A stretch of DNA of 64,000 nucleotides from Rotaria sp. Silwood1 (lineage: Eukaryota; Rotifera; Eurotatoria; Philodinida; Philodinidae). The stretch lies in NCBI GenBank assembly GCA_905250075.1, contig CAJNOP010000197.1:124001-188000 (forward strand), written 5' to 3'. Below the pieces are notes generated by a model. That model saw only the letters and a program-made list of their open reading frames with translations, was not told the origin of the DNA and did no database searches. Shown piece by piece: positions 13,113-27,221 of the stretch. Position 1 is the first letter of the stretch. The number at the start of each line of letters is the position of its first letter. The position numbers and the translations under genes are program-made.

Positions 13113-16100
13113 CTATTGACTGGACGTTGGACGAGCTATTTGATCAGCTAAACGTTTTCGTAACATATCTTGTATTTGAACAAATTGACGACGAAATTGT
13201 GGACAGCGTTCTGATAAACCATATAAAATTGTTTCAAAATGTCTTAAACGACTTATTTGATTTTCACGTGATGTATTTAATGCATCTGGTGTTTGATGAA
13301 CTTTTATATATTTTCCTTCTTTGACTTGTTCATAATATTTTGCACGTAATTGTTTTTCAGTTAATGTAATTAACATCTACAAAATAACGAAAAAAAAAAC
13401 TAAATAAATTATTAAGCAAAAAAAGATTCGTTTACCATATTTTTTTGTAAATTTAATTCTGTTATACGTTCATCAAGTTTAGTATTTTCATTTGTTGATT
13501 CGTCACGTTGTGTTCCAAGTTCTGTCATTCGTGTAACATGTTCTTGTTGATTAATTTTATATTCTTCAAGTTGTTGTTCAAGTTCAGCAGCTTGCTAAAA
13601 TAAAATAACATAATGAAAATTTTAATAATAGATTAAAATATTCTCTTTGAAATTTCAACTCTGTTTGTAATATAGACACTCTAGTAAGATATGAAATTAT
13701 CTTCAAAGGATAAGTCCTTGTAGATCTTCTGCCTAGAGTGTTTTAATAGAATTTTAGCTTCTAGCATGGAATATATTAACAAAATGAAATGATGATAATT
13801 TGAATTAGAATTTTCCTTGGGGACAGATCTGTTCCGTCAGTAGACTGTTCTGAAAATTTTAGTTCAAAAAAAATGTTTCCTTCTCAAGATATGAAAATTC
13901 CTAAAGTCACTAATGTTCTATGAACTTTCTAGGGTTTACAATTTTAATATCCCCGAAAGGAAAACATTCTGCTAAAAATAATAGATTTGCCTATGCGAAA
14001 AATCTCAAATTGAAATACAGTCATTCATTTTATTAATGTGTATCAAGTTAACAATTGAAATTCGAGTAAAGTATCTAAAACTCTAAATGGAAAATCTAAG
14101 AAGAATTATCCTTAAGAGAGTTTTCATATTATTTTATGCAGAGTTTCAATTGCTTCATAAGTCAAAAGTCCATCCTAGTAAGTTTTAAGATACTTGCAAT
14201 TGAACACTTTTTTGAATGCTTAAGTAAAGATTAATAGACATCAAGAAATGATACTATTTAAACTATAAATAAGAAACAATAGATTTTGTTTTTCTTTTAG
14301 CACACAATAATTCTTACAATAATAAAAGATTTTCTCTTATCTACATAGAAAATTAATAAAAACAAGAATAATTTACTTGAGTTGTTTCTCGAATTTTTCT
14401 TTGTAAATCCGTAATTTTCTTTTGTACAGTACTTTGCATAATAGCTTTATTTTGTGGTAATTTTTGTTGAAATTCTCCTCGTGTAAGAATTGTTTCACGT
14501 CTTGATACACTTGTTTCCATATCACGTATTAATTTTTCTTGTTGTCGTAATAATTGTTCATAACGAACCTTTTTTTGAAAAAAAAAATTAAAATTAAACA
14601 AAATAAATCTAAATTTTATCTTACTTGCATACGATGAATTTCAGATTTCATTGCTCGTATTTCACCTTGACCAGTTTCAGAATCAACAGCTGATTTCATT
14701 TCTTTTGATAATTGAATTTTTCGTTCCCAAAACATAATTTGTTTTCTAATAAAACAAAATCATTTGAATATATATATATTTTTATTTTTTGTAATAAAAC
14801 ATACTCAGCTTCGACAAGATTAGCTAAAAGATTTTCTCGTTCATTTCGTATTTCTATTAATTGACCTTCCATATGTATAGCATCTTTTTCTGCATCCTGT
14901 TGATGTTTTTTTTTTGTTTGTAAAAAAAATGTGTTATGCAAACGAACAAAAAAAAACAAAACAAAATTTACAAACTTTTAATTCTCGAACAAAATCACTT
15001 TCTGATAAAACATTATTTCTTTCTAATGTTGTTTTATTTGTTGTTTCTTTATAAATTAATTTATTTAAACGTTCTAAATCAAGTCTTAATAATTCAATTT
15101 GTCGTTTTAAATGTGTACAATCAGTTTCCATATTTTTAATTGTATCTAAATAAAATTGTTTTTTTTTTAAAAAAAAAAAAAATAATTTTAAAATATTTTC
15201 TTTACTTTCAGTTCGAAGTTTTCGTGACATTAATATTGTATGTTTTAATTTCATTGAATCAGTTTCTTTTTCTAATAAATCTTTTTCATTAGTTAAATGT
15301 ACTAATTCATTTTGTCCTTTTAACCATATTTGTTCAAGATCAAATATTTCTTTTCCAATTTGTGTTATGGATTTTTGTAAATTTAATATTTCTACTTCTA
15401 ATGGTCCTAATTCAATACCACCAGCTTTTTCTTTTAAATTTTCTAATTTTTTATTCATTAAATCAATTTGATTTTGTTTTTGTTCAATTAATAAAACACG
15501 TCGTTTTATTTCTTGTTCACTACGTGTTATTATTTGATTTTTTTCTAATATTTGTTCATTATATTCTTTTGATTGTATTTCAAGTTGTTTTATATTTGTT
15601 ATTAAATATGTTTTTTCTAAACGTGCACGAGCTATATCATTTTCAACTTTAGATAAATTACGTTCCTATAAAATAAAATTAATTTTTTTGTGTAAAAAGT
15701 TAAAAATACGTACAATTTCACGTGTAGATTCTTTAAGTTTAAAACGTAATTTTGAACTATAATCAGCAGCTTTTTCAGCTGTTAATTGTTCTTGAACTTG
15801 TTGATAAATTTCATCTTCTAATTTGATACGTTCATGATTTTCTTTTTCAATTTCACGTTGTAAAATATTTAATTCATGTTGTTTTTCAGCTTTTTCCTAT
15901 TAAAAAAAAAAATTTATTAAATTATCTTTGTAACTTTATTTCTATTTTTTTTTGTTCGATATACATTATTAACACGATTAAGCATTAGTTGAGTTTCTTC
16001 AAGAGCTTTTGTATATGTAGAAATTTCTTGTTTACATGTGTCAGATTTTTCACTATTAATTTGAAGTAATTTTTCTAAATTTTGTATTTCATATTTTGTA

Positions 16101-19100
16101 CGATTTAAGACTAATGTTAATTTTTCATTTAATTCTTGTTCTTTTACAATTGATCGTTTATATGATTCCATTTCAGTATTCATTGTATCAATACGTTGTA
16201 ATTGTAATCTAAATATATGAAAAAAAGAAAATCAATTTTTAAATTAAAAAAATTCAAAATGAGATTTTAGTCTGTCAATTAATTTTGTTATGAACGACTA
16301 TATGTATTGCATTGTCACTGTCAAATTCTATCTTGATATTTTTAATGAAATTTTCTAGAATACGAGTGAGTTTTTTTTTTTTGTATTTGGCGATGAAACC
16401 GAGGGAAACTATAATGTTGAAAATCTAGCTTGAAATCAGATAGTAATTTTAATATCAAATGAAAGTTTCTATTTAATTTATTTCATACAAAGATTTTAGA
16501 GATGTACTAAAGCATAAAATACTGAACAAAATCAAGAGTCACGATGTCTTTTATGACCTTCCATTAAAGAGTTAAAAGTATCACATAACTTACGAGGGAA
16601 CTACTCCAACTGATTCCGAGCTTTCGACTTCATCTTTTGGCTGTAAGTAGGTCTCAGTGAGACTAAGAAAAATCTAGAAGCGTTCGTCCCCATGGCGTAT
16701 TAGCGAGAAGTTATGGTCGTTTTACTGGTTTTTTTCACAATAGCAAGGTATTTTCGACAAACTTAAAACAAAGAGTTTTGACCTGAAATCTTGCCTATAG
16801 ATAGATCTATTAGTAATTAGAAATTCCTAAAAGTTTCAAAGAAAATGAATGTGCCTTTCTCAAGATATTCAATTTCCGAAAAATATAGGCACTTTTATCA
16901 CAGGAGGATACGTTTGTCAAGTTTATTGAAAATTGAATATCTCGAGAAAGACATATTTGTTTTCTTTGAAACTTTCAGGAATTTCTAATTACTAATAGAT
17001 CTACCTATAGGCAAAATTTTAGGTCAAAACTCTTTGTTTTAAGTTTTTCGCAAAATACTTTGCTGTTGTGAAAAAAAACCAGTAAAACGGCCATAACTCC
17101 TCGCTAATACGCCATGGGGACGAACGCTTCTAGGTTTTTCTTAGTCTCACTGAGACCCACTTACAGCCAAAAGATGAAGTCGAACGCTCGGAATCAGTTG
17201 GAGTAGTTCCCTCGTTAGTTTAACTCGATTTTTCGATAAATTTCGTCTTTTTATGATACTTTTAACTTTTTAAAGTAAGATCATAGAAAATGCGGCGACC
17301 TTTCGTTTTGTACAAAACGTTGTGCTTTTTAACATGACCCTATAAAAAAAAAGCATGTCTAAAAAATTCTTTCGAGATTTGAAAACCAGCTTCTCCGACT
17401 TTTAGAATATTAGCCATCATTATTCATTTATGAAATCTTGTTATAGAATACATTAATTGGAAAGTTTCATTGGCTATTAACATCCCTATCTAGATTTCAG
17501 ATGATTGCCTAACATTACAGAAAAACAAATCAAAAAATACATTGTTATTAAAACTTTTCTCAGACGGCTAAAGCTCGTCGGATTGAAAATTTTGACTAAT
17601 GTAATTCCGACATTGACTCAAGTCGCGGTTCTCTTATCTTATTAAATATAAAAACTTTAAGTTACTAATTTATTTATAAAAAAAAAAAAAGATATTTTAG
17701 AATGTTCACTATGATATGATTTGTTACATACCTGACAGCTTCTGCCATTGTTGCTTGTGCTTCATCACGTCTTCGAATACCAATTAAACAACTATTCCAA
17801 TTTTGCATTAGTTGTTTTGTTTCTAATTCTAATGTTTCTGATTCAAGTCGTGCTTCAACTAATGTATGTTTTATATTTTTTGTTTCTTCCACTAGATAAA
17901 TAAAATATAAAACAAATGTATTCGAAATATATATATATAGATTAAACTAACTTTGAATTTTTAATTGATATTCATACATTGATATTTGTTCACGAAGATT
18001 ATCAACTTGTTGTACAAGACGATCAACAAATAAATCCTTAATTTATATAAAATTATAATTTATTTAAATAAATTTTAAACATACTTGAACTCTTTTATCT
18101 GCTTCTAATTTTGATACTTCCGTATCAACTTTTTCTGTTGCTCGACGCATTGTTGATAAATCACCTCTAATATCACTTTTTGCTTTATTCATATAATGTA
18201 ATCGACGTTGAAGAACATCTCGTTCTTTTTGAGTTTCCAAAGCTAAATAATTAAATATTTCATATTTCATATTTTTATTAAATATATATTTTCTAAATAA
18301 AATACTTTGTCGCATTTGTGTATCATGTTCATCTTTTTTTTTTAAATGTTTATTTTTAATATATTTTAAATCTTGATCAATACGTTGTCGATCTTGATTG
18401 ATTTCTCCAAAATGATCATGTTCTTTTTCAAGTAACATTTGATGTCTAGCTAATTCTTGTTGTAAATTATATAATGTTACACCAAGTACTTCACGTTTTT
18501 CACGTATTTTCTATTTTCAAAAAAAAAAAATAAATAAATAAAAACAATGATATTAAGGAAAAATTTTTGTGTTTTCTTTACTTTAAGTTCATTATCTGCT
18601 TCTCGTAATTGAATAGCAAGTTTTTCTTCACGTTTAAGTAAATGTTTCTTAAGAGCTTCTTGATATCGAATCATAAGTGGATGACTCGGATCCAACACAA
18701 CCAATGACTGTTCATCTTCTGTAAGTGCATCTTCTGTAAAACATATATAAATATTAGATTTATTTTAGAAAATAACGATACAATGTTTCTATCTGTGATA
18801 AACTCAAGATTATATACTCTTTTCAAGAATGAATTAATAATATTTTTCCGAAGATTAAATGAAAGCAAACTTCTTCAATTGATGTAACCGGAAAAAAAAG
18901 CTTCATGTCTCTGACTAGACCAACAAACAGACTACTCAAACGTTTATAGAAGGGAAAGCAGGACCTTTGTCTGGTTACATAAGTTTTTCACAAACTATAG
19001 TTAATGTAGAATATGTAATTCTGTACAAAATGAATTAGAGTTCGAAAAAAACTCAATCATTCGATAATGGCAACAACTAATAACTTGTAGTTTTACACAA

Positions 19101-19696
19101 TTGAAAGAGATGAATTTCGGATGTCTTTTTTATTTGAAAGCATGTAAGACAAGATTATTTTAAAATCTATTATCTTCTTCAAAATAGTGTTTTCATTTAG
19201 ATTTTGACATCCAAATTAAATCTATAACATTAAGCACGATCATAGTGATTATTTTCTCATATCTCAATATTGAACGAAAAAATCACGTATCTATTCGATC
19301 AAATTTCTCTTGAAATATAACACTGTTGATTTCGAAATAATTTTTTCTTATGAAATATCAATCAAAATAAAACATCCGAAAATTCTTCTTTTTCGATTGT
19401 TGAAAATTTCAATCTCTGACCAAACGGCGAATATTTTATCTTCATAGTATTAGAAATGAAATTGAATGATCTAACAGAGAAAAATAACGTACGTAATTCC
19501 TGTACACCATCCGTTGGACTATTTGGATCTGCATAATTTATTGGATAATCAGTTATATTAGCCGTTGTATTGTCTGTAAAGGACACAGCCGGAATACCTA
19601 AATGAAAATTTTCTAAATCATAATTCTATTCATCAAAAATATAATAAAACCTGATCCATCAACGACTACATCATTATCATCATCGTATTGTGACAT
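13113..19696 (-). CDS. CCDC40: CCDC40, coiled-coil axonemal ruler protein
   Basis: Sixteen exons read on the minus strand: 19651-19696, 19493-19597, 18582-18733, 18306-18510, 18085-18242, 17952-18036, 17732-17891, 15965-16208, 15714-15896, 15206-15665, 14976-15145, 14805-14896, 14625-14745, 14377-14568, 13436-13594, 13113-13376. They join in frame to 931 residues, against about 1140 in human. Family signatures include [10 protein letters not shown] (~residues 61-70), [16 protein letters not shown], and [15 protein letters not shown] followed by [14 protein letters not shown]. The rest is almost continuous coiled coil rich in Glu, Lys and Gln. In known systems CCDC40 pairs with CCDC39 to form the 96-nm ruler that places inner dynein arms and nexin-dynein regulatory complexes on motile cilia. 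The acidic N-terminal part is shorter than in vertebrates. Intron 7 (16209-17731) contains a long foldback repeat. Start chosen as the only ATG in the short first exon. Confidence 0.93.
16591..17218. mobile_element. Long foldback (inverted repeat) element in CCDC40 intron 7
   Basis: The left arm (16591-~16880) and right arm (~16930-17218) are near-perfect reverse complements. Both contain, for example, ACTCCAACTGATTCCGAGC or its complement, CCCCATGGCGTATTAGCGAG, and CTTTTGGCTGTAAGT. Mismatches are sparse (over 90% identity by eye across about 285 bp). The loop is about 45 bp. Weaker pairing continues outward to about 16545 and 17290 (shared AGTTAAAAGTATCA). No transposase ORF is present. It resembles a foldback or MITE-type non-autonomous element, but I could not see a clear target-site duplication. 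Confidence 0.85.
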
Positions 19697-20290
19697 GGTT
19701 TTTTCTTTTTTTTTTATTTCAAGAAAAACTTTCTATTTTCAAATACATAATGAACATCATGTATTTCACATGGACAACAAACTGTTATCAATGTTACTTA
19801 GCAACTGAATTTTTAATCTTTATTCTAAAGAAAAATTTTTATTTAATATAAAAAAAATAATTTTTTTTGTATTTTCTTTATTAAAACAAACGAAAAAGGA
19901 ATTAAAATTTGCAAATAAATTCTTTTTCTATAGATGTCACTTTTACATATTTGTGCAACATATATATATATATGTGTATCGCCATTGTTTCCCGTTTGTG
20001 AACCTTCATTTATTCATACATCTCGTATGTCTAAGTAAAAGGACAGAAGGAAAAAAAAAAAGAAAAAGAACACAAACTTAATAAATCATTTTTTCTTCTT
20101 TTGTTTTTTTTGTATTTCGTAGATTTTAGAATCCTATTTTTCATCGATTACTAGAACTAAAGTCCATTTTATATATATATATCTAATCAAGCATCAAGCG
20201 AAAAAAAAAAACAAACAAACAAAAGAACAGATCTTCTTTTTTTTTTTTTTTCTCTATTTATTGTATGATCACAATATTAATATCATTATC
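19697..20290. promoter_or_regulatory. Divergent promoter region between CCDC40 and the PRRC2-like gene
   Basis: The two start codons lie 594 bp apart in head-to-head orientation, so both promoters and 5' leaders must be here. The stretch is rich in T and A runs, with TATATATATA tracts near 19960-19970 and 20172-20182. No specific transcription-factor site can be assigned by eye. Confidence 0.5.
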
Positions 20291-23200
20291 ATGTCTCTAC
20301 CAAATAAATCTCTTGATAAAAATAAACGTTATGCTGGTGTTAAAGCGAATGATTTTGTAAACAAAACTCGAGCAAATGAAACAAATCGATCAACTGGTAT
20401 GTATTTATTTCAACCAAAATCTCATAATTTCTATGTTTATTTTGCATCAGTTCGTCCTCAAGGATGGGCAAATTTAGGAAAAATAAATAGTCGTCGAATA
20501 CCACCACCAGCTAATTTACCTAGTTTAAAAAGTGAAACAGGTGTTAATTCACCAACATTTGATCCAACAATAACAATAAATCATAGTTGGACATCAAATG
20601 AAAATCCAACACAACAACAAATTGATTCATTACCAGTTAATTCTCCAACACCACCACCATCATCATTATTACCACAACCATTAATGGATATTGATAAACC
20701 ACGTTTAACATCAACATGGAATACAATAACATCAGGTACAAATATAAATTTAAATGAACAAATACCTAGTTTACTTCCATTAAATGATTATCCTCGTTTA
20801 TCAACAACACAAGATCGTAAATTACAAACAGAATCAATAACAAATATACAAAATCCAAGTTTACGTCCAGCAAATATAGCTATATGGAAAGATGGTGGTA
20901 GTAATAATCGTATACAACAATCATTAACAAATGATCTAACACAAATAATATCAAATAATCCTGGTGCTAATTTATATCAACAACAAATATCAAATACAAA
21001 TATGAGAATGTATCCACAACAAATGGTAAATTTTACTTTTATCAAAAAAAAAAAAACATAATGTATATTTTTTTTTGTAGTGGACATATAATCCATATAC
21101 ACCAGTACCATTATCAATGCATCAACAACAACAACAACAAATGAATACATTACATGATTATAAAAGTCCAACAATATTACGAAATAAAGATATTGATGAT
21201 TTATCAAAATTAACCGATAATACATGGGCAAATACAACTCAGGAAGTAAATTATGAAGAAAAAATACGTTTTAGTGATGATGATGATGATAATAATAAAA
21301 ATGATCATATAGAAATTTTAGAATCAAATAATAATAATAATAATAAAACACGTCGATTAAATACACAAATTTTACAACATACACGTTTAATACAAGATGA
21401 TAAACATTTAAAACAAATGCAAGATAATAAAAATTCTGAATTAATTAATACATTAAATATAGCTAAACAACGACGTGATGAACAAGAACGTCATCTTAAA
21501 AATGAACAATTAATAATAAATAATATTGATGAAAAACAAAAACAAATACCTGGTTATCAAACACGTCCATTATTAACATCAAATGATCAAGATAATCATA
21601 ATACATGGCAAACAAATAAAGATCTATCAAATACATCTCGTATACGTCATGATACAACTAATAGTCAATCATCATCATCATCACCATTTGCAATGAAAAG
21701 TTGGTCCGATCAAATGGATTCATTTAATTATACATCTTTACATGAAAAGTAATGATAAAATTATTTAATTTTAACTATAAAAGTTATTTAATATTAGAAA
21801 TGAGAATTTTTTCTTAGTAAATTATTGCTTTCGGAAAACCTATAAAGACACTTTTCTTATAATCCAATCTTCTTTCAGATACATTCAAATCGAATCGAAA
21901 ATTCTCTGTAAATCTTTGTTATGTATATATTTTTTTCATAAAAAAACTTATCGAACTATAGTACCTGTCTATGTCCTTTTCTATACGCTGAAAAAACAAG
22001 AACATCTAAAAAAAAACCTCGTGTACTTCAGATCCATATGCTTTTCCAAAGAATAAAAAACAAGCAATTAACTATAATGAATCTTCTTGGAAAAGTTTGA
22101 GAACAAAACAAAAGATTTCATATAAACAAATGACTGTACTCATAGAAAACTATAATTTCAAATTGATTTTTTTTTCGTAATTCTATTGAATTTTTTTTTG
22201 TTTTTAATGTATATATATTCTATATTTAGATCTCGTGGACATACAGAAAATGAAGAACAATCTATTACAAATAAATATAGTCGTTCTCAAAGTGAAACAA
22301 GTTCACAATCTCAACATCCTAATGAATCAATAATAAGAAAATCAAAAAAATTTCCATTAACATCAAAAAAACAACAACAACAACAACAACAACAAAAAAT
22401 TAATTTATTACAAACAAAAACTCAATCGAAAAAACTAATTAATAATGAAAATTTAAATTATATTGAAAATCAAATCAATTCAAATGATCAATGGAATGAA
22501 TCTAATGATAATCGTTATCAACACTATACAAATGATAATCGTCATCATCAACAACAACAACAATTACAATCAGATAGTCTTTCAACACAAAAAATAAATC
22601 GTTATAATAATAAACAATCATCAACTAAAGAAAGACAACAAACAAGTATGTTTAAACTTTTTCGTTCATGATTTTTTGACTAAAGTACTAAGTTCCATTG
22701 CTTAGTTGCATTTCTAATAGAAATCTAAAACAGGTACTTCATTTCTATTCACAAAGTATCTATTGATACTTTGCTCTAGATAACAAAGTACCATGGCTAA
22801 CAGTTGATTGAAGAAAAAAAAAAACAAGACAAGGTTATCATTAATTTCATCTTTTCATTCAAAAACGAATGTCGTAAAAACTGGATCACCTTTAGTGATA
22901 AACCAGAGTATTTGTCAAAACTGACGATTTACCGCGGTTAATTACAGCAATGAGAGCCGATAACTGAACCGGTAAAACAATCGGTTTTTATCACATAGAC
23001 AAAAATATCGATCATGAATTTGATTTGATTAAGCTAAAGAAAAGAAAAGGTTCTTTTGCTCAATCTACAGATAAAATATATATACAAGAGAAAGACGAAC
23101 AACTTTTAAATAATTAGCAAAAAAACTAACTAAGTACATTTTAATCTAAGAAAATATTCTCGAAGTATTTACCGTTAGAAAAACTGAAGTATGTTGTAGA

Positions 23201-26013
23201 ATTTAATAACATCTAGAGAAAAATTTGTTCTCTACAATCATCTATCTTTATTTTTTGTATTTCATTAGATTCTCGTATGAAAACAAATTCATCTTTATCA
23301 AATAAAAGTCAAATAGTATGGCGTCCATTATCACCAAATCGACCATTAGAATCTACTGATCCAACACCACAAGAATCAATTTCATATAAATCTCAACAAC
23401 GAACAAATATTAATGAACATAAACAACGATATCAAACAACAACACCAACAACACCAACATCATCATCAATTATTGATACAGCATCAATACCACCATTAAT
23501 GAGTGTACGATCTGATGTAACAACAACATCAAATTTATATAATACAACAAATCATAATTTATCATCATCACATTATGATGATGAAAATATTTATTATGAT
23601 TCAAATTTAGATATGCATCAAAATTATCATCATCATCATAATCATCATTCAAATATACATAATCGTAGATATACAACATTAGGTTCATATGGACGTTATA
23701 GACGAAGTGGAACAGTTCGTCATCAACAACAATATACAACATATAATATAAATAATACATCTGGTGTATCAACAGTACCTAATACAAATTCAAGTATACA
23801 TCAAAAAAAGACTTCAATTAATCGAACAAATAATAAAAAATCTAATCAATCATCTGAACAAATAAAAATTGATGAAATTTCTATAACAAAACCTATTGAA
23901 ACATCTATAGTATCATCTACACCTGAAATATTAACAACAGATATTGAAAAAATAAATGATACATCTGAACAAAAGAATTCAATAAAAAATGAAAATATTA
24001 TTTCACAAACAGAAAATGATTCAAATAAAACAAATAAAAAAACTACAGTAGTTACATCATCATCATCATCAAATGTAAAACGACGTACAAATAAAAATCA
24101 ACAAAATTATCATCAAGATCAACATTATCAAAATCAACAAGCACCAAGACATAGAAATAATTATACACGATCAATGCAAGGTATTCTTTATTGAACAAAA
24201 TCATAACAAATTTTATTCGTAGTATAATCTGTTAACAGTTTGTTTTTTTTTTGATGATTTCTCTTGAATTATATTCTAATTGAAAGAATTCATAAGATTA
24301 TTTGCTTAAACGTATTGAATATTTAATTATAATCTTTAGTTCCGATTGGAAGAACTTTTTTTTTTTCTTATAAGTTCCGTTCTTAGTCTCGGCAATTTCT
24401 TTTTTCTATGATTCCAGGTCCTGACGAGTTTTTGTTTTTTTTTCGAGGGATCACGCACATCTTTAGTCATGGAACACTAAAAACTGCATAACATTATCCT
24501 TCGTATCAAGCAGCGTGTTCAGCTCTATTTGAATGTACTTCATCAGTATATATCTGTGCCAGACGTTTTATAATATTCCTCTTCGCTGTAGTTTTATTAA
24601 AATAAATAAATAGATTATACAGAAAAACTTCTTCAGACTTAACTTCAACATTGATATAAACTTAGGAAATGAATGGTTCTTTTAACCATCAATCAAAATT
24701 ACTATTTAGAGTGGGGATGACGAGTACTTTCTTGAATATGTTGAACTTTTGTACTAAATTCTTTATAGACTCATGGGAAATCATAATAGAAAGAAAATTT
24801 TACTGTTATTAGCTCTGGTCCTATTAGATACTTGTATAAAGACATTTTCTGTCAGAAAAATAAATGAAAATGAAATATAATAAAAATGTCATTTTTTTTC
24901 AAAAAAATTTTAAAATTTACATACATATTTCACATTAATCTTACTATTCTCTCTTATATCTATTTAGAATATGAAGCTATGCAAATGGCTTCTGCACATA
25001 ATTATTATGGTACAACTCGTCGAACAGCACATAATGGTCGTAATACACATATGCATGACTTATCAAGTGGTTATTATTATGAACATCCTAAACAGTATGT
25101 TTTATAAATATTCATTTTTATTAAATACGATTTTATATTTGTGTTGAGTTCCAACTGTAGAAATTTGAAATCAGTATCTTTTCTCCGCTGTATCCTCTTC
25201 CCCACAGAACTGGTTCCAATCCGTGAAGACTAAAATTTTCGAACGGCGTCAACTTGACGAACTCTGAACGTGATCGATATTTTAGGAAAAATTCATTATA
25301 GATATTATTGACATCCGATCAAAGACTATATATATGCATAAAATCTCGTTATAATATATATATGAACGATTTCCTTATTACATTTCTTGAGGATTAAGTA
25401 AAAATGATGGTGAAAAAAACGTGTCCTCAAAATAAATAATCTTTCTATGATTAACAAGAGGAGTAACTATATCATGTTTCACATATTAATCCCACATGTA
25501 TTGTATTAACAACTTTTGAAACAAAAAAATAATGATTTCTTTTATTTTATTAAGACATTATAATAATCGATATAATTATTCAAATGAACATTATCCACAA
25601 CAACAACAACAACAACAGCAACAGCAACGTTCAACAAATAAAAATTCTAAACGTGGTGGTTCATCAACAACAAATAATCGACAACAAATAATTAATGGAA
25701 GTAGTAGTAATAATAATAATAATAATAATTTTCGTCATCATTCAACAAGTGATAATGATCAAAAAGAAGGTGAAGAATGGGAAACAGCATCGGAATCAAG
25801 TACAAATATGCGTAATGGTCATTATGATACGAATACAATAAATACTGAACAAACAAATGAAACAAAAACAATTCATCGTGGTCGAACACCACCGAAGAAA
25901 AGTTTTTCCAGTCAAAGGTAAATTTTTTTTTGTTTTCTTTTTTTTTACTTAAATTAAAAAAAATTTATTTTAGGCCTAATGCGCGTCAGATTTTCAAATA
26001 TACGAATGCATGA
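20291..26013 (+). CDS. PRRC2: PRRC2/BAT2-like protein with BAT2 N-terminal motif
   Basis: Eight exons: 20291-20396, 20451-21025, 21081-21748, 22230-22645, 23269-24180, 24968-25094, 25555-25917, 25974-26013 (TGA); 1068 residues. Residues ~37-64 read GWANLGKI followed by RRIPPPANLPSLKSE, which matches the hallmark (LGK...RRMPPPANLPSLK) of the PRRC2A/B/C N-terminal domain. The remainder is low-complexity, rich in Gln, Asn, Ser and Thr, with polyQ and polyN runs and an acidic DDDDD stretch, and no further fold. It is about half the length of vertebrate PRRC2 proteins. Family members are cytoplasmic RNA-associated proteins linked to stress granules and translation initiation; the same role is inferred here. 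The first intron is 54 bp, a multiple of three without stops, so an unspliced read-through would insert 18 residues and split the conserved motif. The ATG at 20291 is used; the upstream in-frame TTG at 20261 is not credible. Confidence 0.85.
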
Positions 26014-26111
26014 AAGAGAGAAAGACAAAGAAAATTTCTCATTTTTTTTTTTTTTTTTTTTTGTTTCTTTTTTAATATTTTGTCTTCACTTTCTTTGTCT
26101 CTTTCTCTCTT
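26013..26111. repeat. Short inverted repeat in the 3' region of the PRRC2-like gene
   Basis: AAAGAGAGAAAGACAAAG (from 26013) is matched in reverse complement by CTTTGTCTCTTTCTCTCTT (to 26111), with a two-base insertion. The loop is mostly a T tract. In RNA it would form a hairpin of about 20 bp immediately after the stop codon at 26011-26013. Confidence 0.7.
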
Positions 26112-26144
26112 ACCTAATTATTCGTCTACGCGCATACATATCAT

Positions 26145-26150
26145 AATAAA
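26145..26150 (+). promoter_or_regulatory. Possible polyadenylation signal of the PRRC2-like gene
   Basis: AATAAA about 130 bp after the stop codon, followed by GT-rich sequence. The region is so AT-rich that chance occurrence is likely, so this is only the first reasonable candidate. Confidence 0.35.
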
Positions 26151-27221
26151 TGTATATATGTGTATGTGTATATCATATTATTGTTCTTTCAATTAGATAG
26201 AAAAGTAGACTAAATACACGTATACATAGATATATTTATTCATATGTGTGTAAAAAAAAATTTTTTTTTTTTTTTCTGTTTTAAAAAGAATCTCAAAATA
26301 GCTTTTAAAGCAGATTTTTTAAGAAGAAGAAAGAAAGGAAACAGATTTTCTTTTTTTTTTTTTGTTTTTTTATCTCTTGCTTCTTTTTTTTTTTTTTTTT
26401 ATATAATATATACTGGTCATATTAATTTTTTTCTCGAATGATGATGAATGTCAATATTGTGTGTATGTGTGGTTTTTCGTTGTTTTTGTTTGTTTGTTTG
26501 CATTTCTCTCTCTCTCTCTCTTTTTTTCGGTTTTTTAATTGTTAATCGAACAAAAATATATTTAATCGTCTGTATGTTTATTTCTTTTTTTTTTTAACCG
26601 TTGATGTGACATATTTGATCAAAAACAAAAAAAACAAAAAATCTCTCTTTTCATGCTATTTATTATTTGTAAATATATACAATGCCACAATAAGAAGAAA
26701 AAAAAAAAATAACATTAACATAATGTGTAAAAGATTTTAAGGAGTGATTTTTCTTTTTTTTGTTTCATCTTTTCTTCTCTCTTTTTCATTCACTCACTTT
26801 TGCGCGCGCGCCTTCCGTTTATATTTAATCCTAATGCGTTTATTTCCCGCCTAATACATTGCAAGTTCTTTTCAACTTCTCTTCTTTTTTTTCTTTTCTT
26901 TTTTTTTTTTTCTCTTGTCATGAAAAATAATAAAATGCAATCGGAACATTGAGTGTGTTTATTCAATATTGATAATTAAGAGTTTTACAAGTACAATCAG
27001 TATTCTTATTGAAATGTGTTATAAACAAGAGACAAATTTAATGCATTGGGAAATAGTTTCTTGGGTAATACATAGCATGGTTTATAAGAATAAATTAATT
27101 ATGATTTTGTAAACTACTAATATTAAATATTCTATAGTGAGACAATCAAATTTTACTTTCATATCTAACATTTGATGACTATTTGACATAGCATGTTAAG
27201 AAGGAAAGGAGACTAATAACT

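Noticed and set aside
20261..20290. Ten extra N-terminal residues for the PRRC2-like protein
   Set aside because: The upstream in-frame start would be TTG; the ATG at 20264 is out of frame. ATG 20291 suffices.
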